A stretch of DNA of 60,000 nucleotides from Hydractinia symbiolongicarpus (Eukaryota; Cnidaria; Hydrozoa; Anthoathecata; Hydractiniidae): positions 3,288,001-3,348,000 of the forward strand of contig NC_079889.1 of NCBI RefSeq assembly GCF_029227915.1, in the 5' to 3' direction. Made by a program: the position numbers and the translations under genes. The notes beneath the pieces are model-generated. The model searched no databases. It was not told where the DNA came from and saw nothing but the letters and a program-made list of their open reading frames with translations. This document shows positions 56,475 through 60,000 of the stretch, piece after piece (the first letter of the stretch is position 1; every line of letters begins with the position of its first letter).

Positions 56475-57221
56475 CCCTATTCGGTCCAGGGGGGCGGATT
56501 CCGCCCCCCCCTGACGGTTTTTTTTTAATAACTCCTGGTTGCTTTCTTATATGGCTATGATACTTACTGAGTTTCAACATTTATCTATTAGACACCTGTA
56601 TGCTAAATTTTTAGGTCCCATACCTTTCAGAGGCTTTGATATTGGCCATTACTCGAAACTACTCCTAAAATCTCTATGAAATCCTTATAATGGGGAAAAT
56701 ATAATAACTCCTGTTAGGATTATCGTTAGAACTTGAAACTTGCAACACAACTTTGTTTCATCAAGAAGAATCATTTTGAATAATTTTGACACGTGACTAA
56801 TCCGATTTCCCGATTTTGTCAGGTTTTACCCGAAAATCGGAAAAAAACGGATTTTCGGGCAATTTTTGGCAATTTTTTAATCGATCCATGTAAAAACCGG
56901 AAGATATGTAAAAAACATTTTATTTAGCTTTCAGAAACTTCAAACAGAATGTAAAAATTCGCTCTAGAACAAAAGTAATCATATTTTAAGCAGATAGTGG
57001 CATTTTTAACAATTTTCAAGCTTCTGATGAAGTCACAGAAAATGTGCTGACGCAAGCAAAAATTTATTGCCGCCATTTTGTTTCTTTTATGACGTACTAT
57101 AAGTGTGCCAAGTTTGATTCAATTTGAACAATCCTATGAAAAGTTATTGAGGGGGGGGCGGAATCCGCCCCCCCCCCCCCTCCGGTCATAGTATGTTCGA
57201 AAAACCCCGGACCGAATAGGG
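56475..57221. mobile_element. piggyBac-like MITE (747 bp)
   Basis: The inverted termini CCCTATTCGGTCC and GGACCGAATAGGG are flanked by TTAA at 56471-56474 and 57222-57225, the piggyBac target. Next to each end sits a GC-rich palindrome (GGGGGGCGGATTCCGCCCCCC left, GGGGGGCGGAATCCGCCCCC right). An internal 10-bp inverted repeat CCCGAAAATC/GATTTTCGGG lies near 56829-56859. No transposase, so it depends on another copy. Confidence 0.82.
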
Positions 57222-57225
57222 TTAA

Positions 57226-57400
57226 TCGCTTGAACAATAATGCTGATGGAGCAATATATTGACTTCCAAAAGGCTTTGCCACGATATTTTAAAGAATGCG
57301 ATTAAGTTTTAATGTTTCCGTCGGTATTTTAAATATATACATAACACGTGTAAGAAAACACGTTATCGTCGCTATTAAACAATTTTGTCGTTGGTAATAA
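57226..57400. repeat. Diverged duplicate of 55740-55905
   Basis: Right copy of the local duplication; see the shared blocks listed for the left copy. The exon-like sequence next to the left copy is replaced here by the MITE. Confidence 0.6.
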
Positions 57401-59468
57401 CATCAAAGCTTACCAATTATTACTCAAAGGATAGTTCATCTCAGAAGTAGTTTTATGCAGAAGGAAGCTGCAACGCTATTTCTGCCCACACGCAGGTTAA
57501 GAGCGTATGAAATTCACTAGCATTCTTAGATTCGAAGACATAAGGCCGCTGCAGACATTGACAAGTTCACAATGTGCAACTCTAATATAGAAACAGCCAA
57601 ATCATTTGTGGTGACTACTTCGAAGTTAGCCGCGTTTTGCAAAATATATATGTTTTATGATTTTATTTGGCTGCCAGAAACTTTAAACAGCATATTAAAG
57701 TTAAGCTGATAGTGATATTTTAGGCAAATTTCAAGTTTTTTTTTCCGGGGAATTGGCACAACTTTCGTTATTAAATAATGCGGGTTACCCACGACAGCAA
57801 CAGGTCGTCAAGAAAAAAGAAAAAGTGTTGTAAATATAATCCATATGCAAAGCTATATTACGTTGGTAATTCGATGCATTCAAGTTTTTCATTTGATTGG
57901 TAATCAAATAAAGCTCTCTAATTGATTTTTTCTCTCGCTGTTTCTGTCTCTTGTTTGTTTAAAGTGTGCTGCCATTTTTAAATGTTGAATAAGTAAATAA
58001 ATAAGGCGCACTCCGGAAGTAAATTTCTAATATATATTCTTTTAAAGAATAAAGTTTTCTTGTAATCAAGCGTCAAGCTAAAATCTTGTGAAATTAGAAA
58101 ACTATGCTTAGCAAACGCAATCGTTGAAATCACAATTTGGACCCTAGCAATTGTGTTGACCTCAAAATGGATTTAGGAGTCCTATTCTAGTCCAATTAAT
58201 TTATGTATTTAACAAATACCAAAAAAAGTTAAAATATAGTTGTTCGATTTAGAAGATACTTAAATTGGGGGAAATACCATCTTTGTCATAGGAAGTACTC
58301 TTTCTTTGTTAACGAAGCTGTGCTACCAGGAGAAGCTACCATAACACTTTGCACCTATATTCTTTCAATATTTTTAGTGGAGAAACGTAATTTCCCTTTA
58401 CTATTATAAAATTAACTTAATTCAGCAAACAAAAGCATCTGTTAATAGAAAAAAACAACAATTATTCTCAAATCAAAGTTTATAAGCTAACATGACTACT
58501 TTATCAATGCCTTCACATTCAAAATGTGTCAACAAAAACATTGTAAGACATTGTATAGTAATCTTTTTTAAGAAAATGCAAATACGCCAGCTAGTTATCT
58601 TGTGGTGAAGTTTAATTTCAAAAAGAAAAAAAGACCTCGTGCAAAATACATTTTTCTGCAATATTCACGATGTCCATTATGTGAGAATTAAAAATTACAG
58701 ACATTGTCTAATGCATAAAAGTTAAATATAAAAAGTAGAGTGTATTTGTGTCTTATAAATGTAATTTCTCTTTATTTGTCGTGACAACAAGATAGTTTTC
58801 GACAATCTTTCCGGAGTTCTTGGCTTCTGTACTGACTGAGAGTTTAAATTTTCATTACATTTACTGTCAATTTTCTTTCGTCAAAAATTTACAAAACACG
58901 ATTTGCAAAGTTTTTCAACAAAGCATAATGTTAATGGTATGATAATGGTAAAAAACTCCTTTAGACTTGTTCCTGTTAAACAACCCTTGACAATTTCTGT
59001 GCGTCATTTCACCCACACACTTTGAATGCTAGCTATAGCTTTGTCACTTTTACAATCACCTTGACCAGAGTTATCAATTTTTTATCTTTGATTAAAGCAA
59101 AATATAATAAATTATATAATTCACATTGTTTAGTTTGTTTATCTACTTTTACATACGGTCTTTCACACAATTTTTTTGCCATAAATAACTCCCATATGTG
59201 TGAAAACATTAACACCTTAAAAGGTTTCTTAATATCTTTTGTAGTGATAAGATGTGTTTTTAATCCTGTTTAATCCCTTGAAATTTTATTTTTGTTATAT
59301 TTTGAAAAAAATTTTAATTTTTCATGCTGCCAAATTAATAATATCTGACGACATCCCCAAGCCCCAAGCAAAATGAAAAGTGTACGAAACACTACTAAAT
59401 CACTCAAATTGCAACCCCTTCGCAGCTGCTTCTAGTTGTCTGTATTTTGGTAATTCAACACTTTCAAG
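57401..59468. other. Long gene-poor stretch
   Basis: AT-rich; short open frames only. No repeat or exon recognised. Confidence 0.3.
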
Positions 59469-59696
59469 TCCTCCGCACGAATATTTCTCAATTCACCAAG
59501 ATACAAGTTATTTAGAACATTTCAATGGCTACATAAGCACAATGAAGGTCAATGTGATATCCCATTAGTAGCTTTTCCCGCGCTGTGTTTGTTAGGAGAT
59601 AATCACTTTGATCATATTTTCAACAACAACGACTCGGACGAGCGAGACGACGTCTATGATTTCAGTGTTATTAAAAACAATACAGAATTTAAATAG
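59469..59696 (+). CDS. Possible terminal exon (unrecognised)
   Basis: After a weak acceptor (ACTTTCAAG) the frame is open for 75 codons to TAG 59696: SSARIFLNSPRYKLFRTFQW, then LHKHNEGQCDIPLVAFPALC, ending with an acidic NNNDSDERDDVYDF and NTEFK. Codon use and composition look more protein-like than the surroundings, and there is no ATG, so it would have to be a downstream exon or a transposon remnant. Family not recognised. Confidence 0.28.
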   Translation, partial: SSARIFLNSPRYKLFRTFQWLHKHNEGQCDIPLVAFPALCLLGDNHFDHIFNNNDSDERDDVYDFSVIKNNTEFK

Positions 59697-60000
59697 ATCT
59701 CAGTAGCTGCAAAATAAGAGAGGGTTCTCCTTCTTTATTTTTGTGCATTAAGTTTAACGAAAAAATTAAGTTGCAATACTGTAAGAACACTGAACTAAAC
59801 TTTTGACTCGTTCTTCTTATTTATATTGGTTAAAAAATACATTAATAACCGATTAACCCGCGCTGTACCGAAAATATCACCCTTGATCCTTGTTTACAAG
59901 CTACGACGGATGACGTGGACTTTTTTATGCTATCTAAGCCAGCAAGAAGTTGAAGTATTAAGACAGGAAATGAAGGACAAGTTATTTAAACGTCCTTTAC
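59697..60000. other. Right edge, nothing recognised
   Basis: AT-rich; no feature assigned. Confidence 0.3.

Overview
The window is AT-rich animal DNA. Protein-coding sequence is sparse, several genes are split by introns, and DNA transposons and short foldbacks make up much of the rest. The gene set (class C 7TM receptor, NIDO-domain secreted protein, Di-Ras/RASD-like GTPase, MFSD8-like transporter) together with the repeat mix (Helitrons, PIF/Harbinger, Tigger/pogo, Penelope-like, piggyBac-like MITE, tRNA-derived SINEs) suggests a marine invertebrate. A cnidarian, perhaps a hydrozoan, is my best guess. This is inference, because no diagnostic marker is present.

Layout. 1-1601: first three exons of a NIDO-domain protein on the minus strand, running off the left edge. 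2299-7130: a head-to-tail run of non-autonomous Helitrons. 9108-10405: a Harbinger-type non-autonomous element with TAA target duplication. 10692-14583: more Helitrons and a dead Penelope-like fragment. 16209-18332: intronless class C GPCR. 20235-22720: a 43-bp minisatellite, a foldback and minus-strand Helitrons. 23644-24864: 12-TM MFS transporter (minus). 27587-27838: AACGTTG repeat. 28109-28860: best-preserved Helitron. 29420-32249: a structurally complete PIF/Harbinger transposon with both genes damaged. 33201-33849: gag-like remnant and a hairpin inside a possible exon. 35059-35850: Ras-family GTPase. 36623-39016: 1025-bp tandem array. 39434-44218: a SINE, a decayed Tigger and an apparently intact Tigger with a HIRAN-domain gene antisense in its intron. 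44242-48398: three minus-strand Helitrons joined end to end, one carrying a second SINE. 48399-60000: mostly gene-poor, with a perfect 23-bp hairpin, a candidate spliced minus-strand gene (53959-56378) and a TTAA-flanked piggyBac-like MITE.

The host genes do not form an operon or an obvious pathway; they are independent loci separated by repeats. The strongest unusual signals are the Tigger element carrying a HIRAN gene in its intron, six precise CTAG|TC Helitron junctions, the 1025-bp satellite, two SINEs that share a body but have different tRNA heads, and two long hairpins. I found no CRISPR array, bacterial-type operon or canonical host tRNA/rRNA gene.
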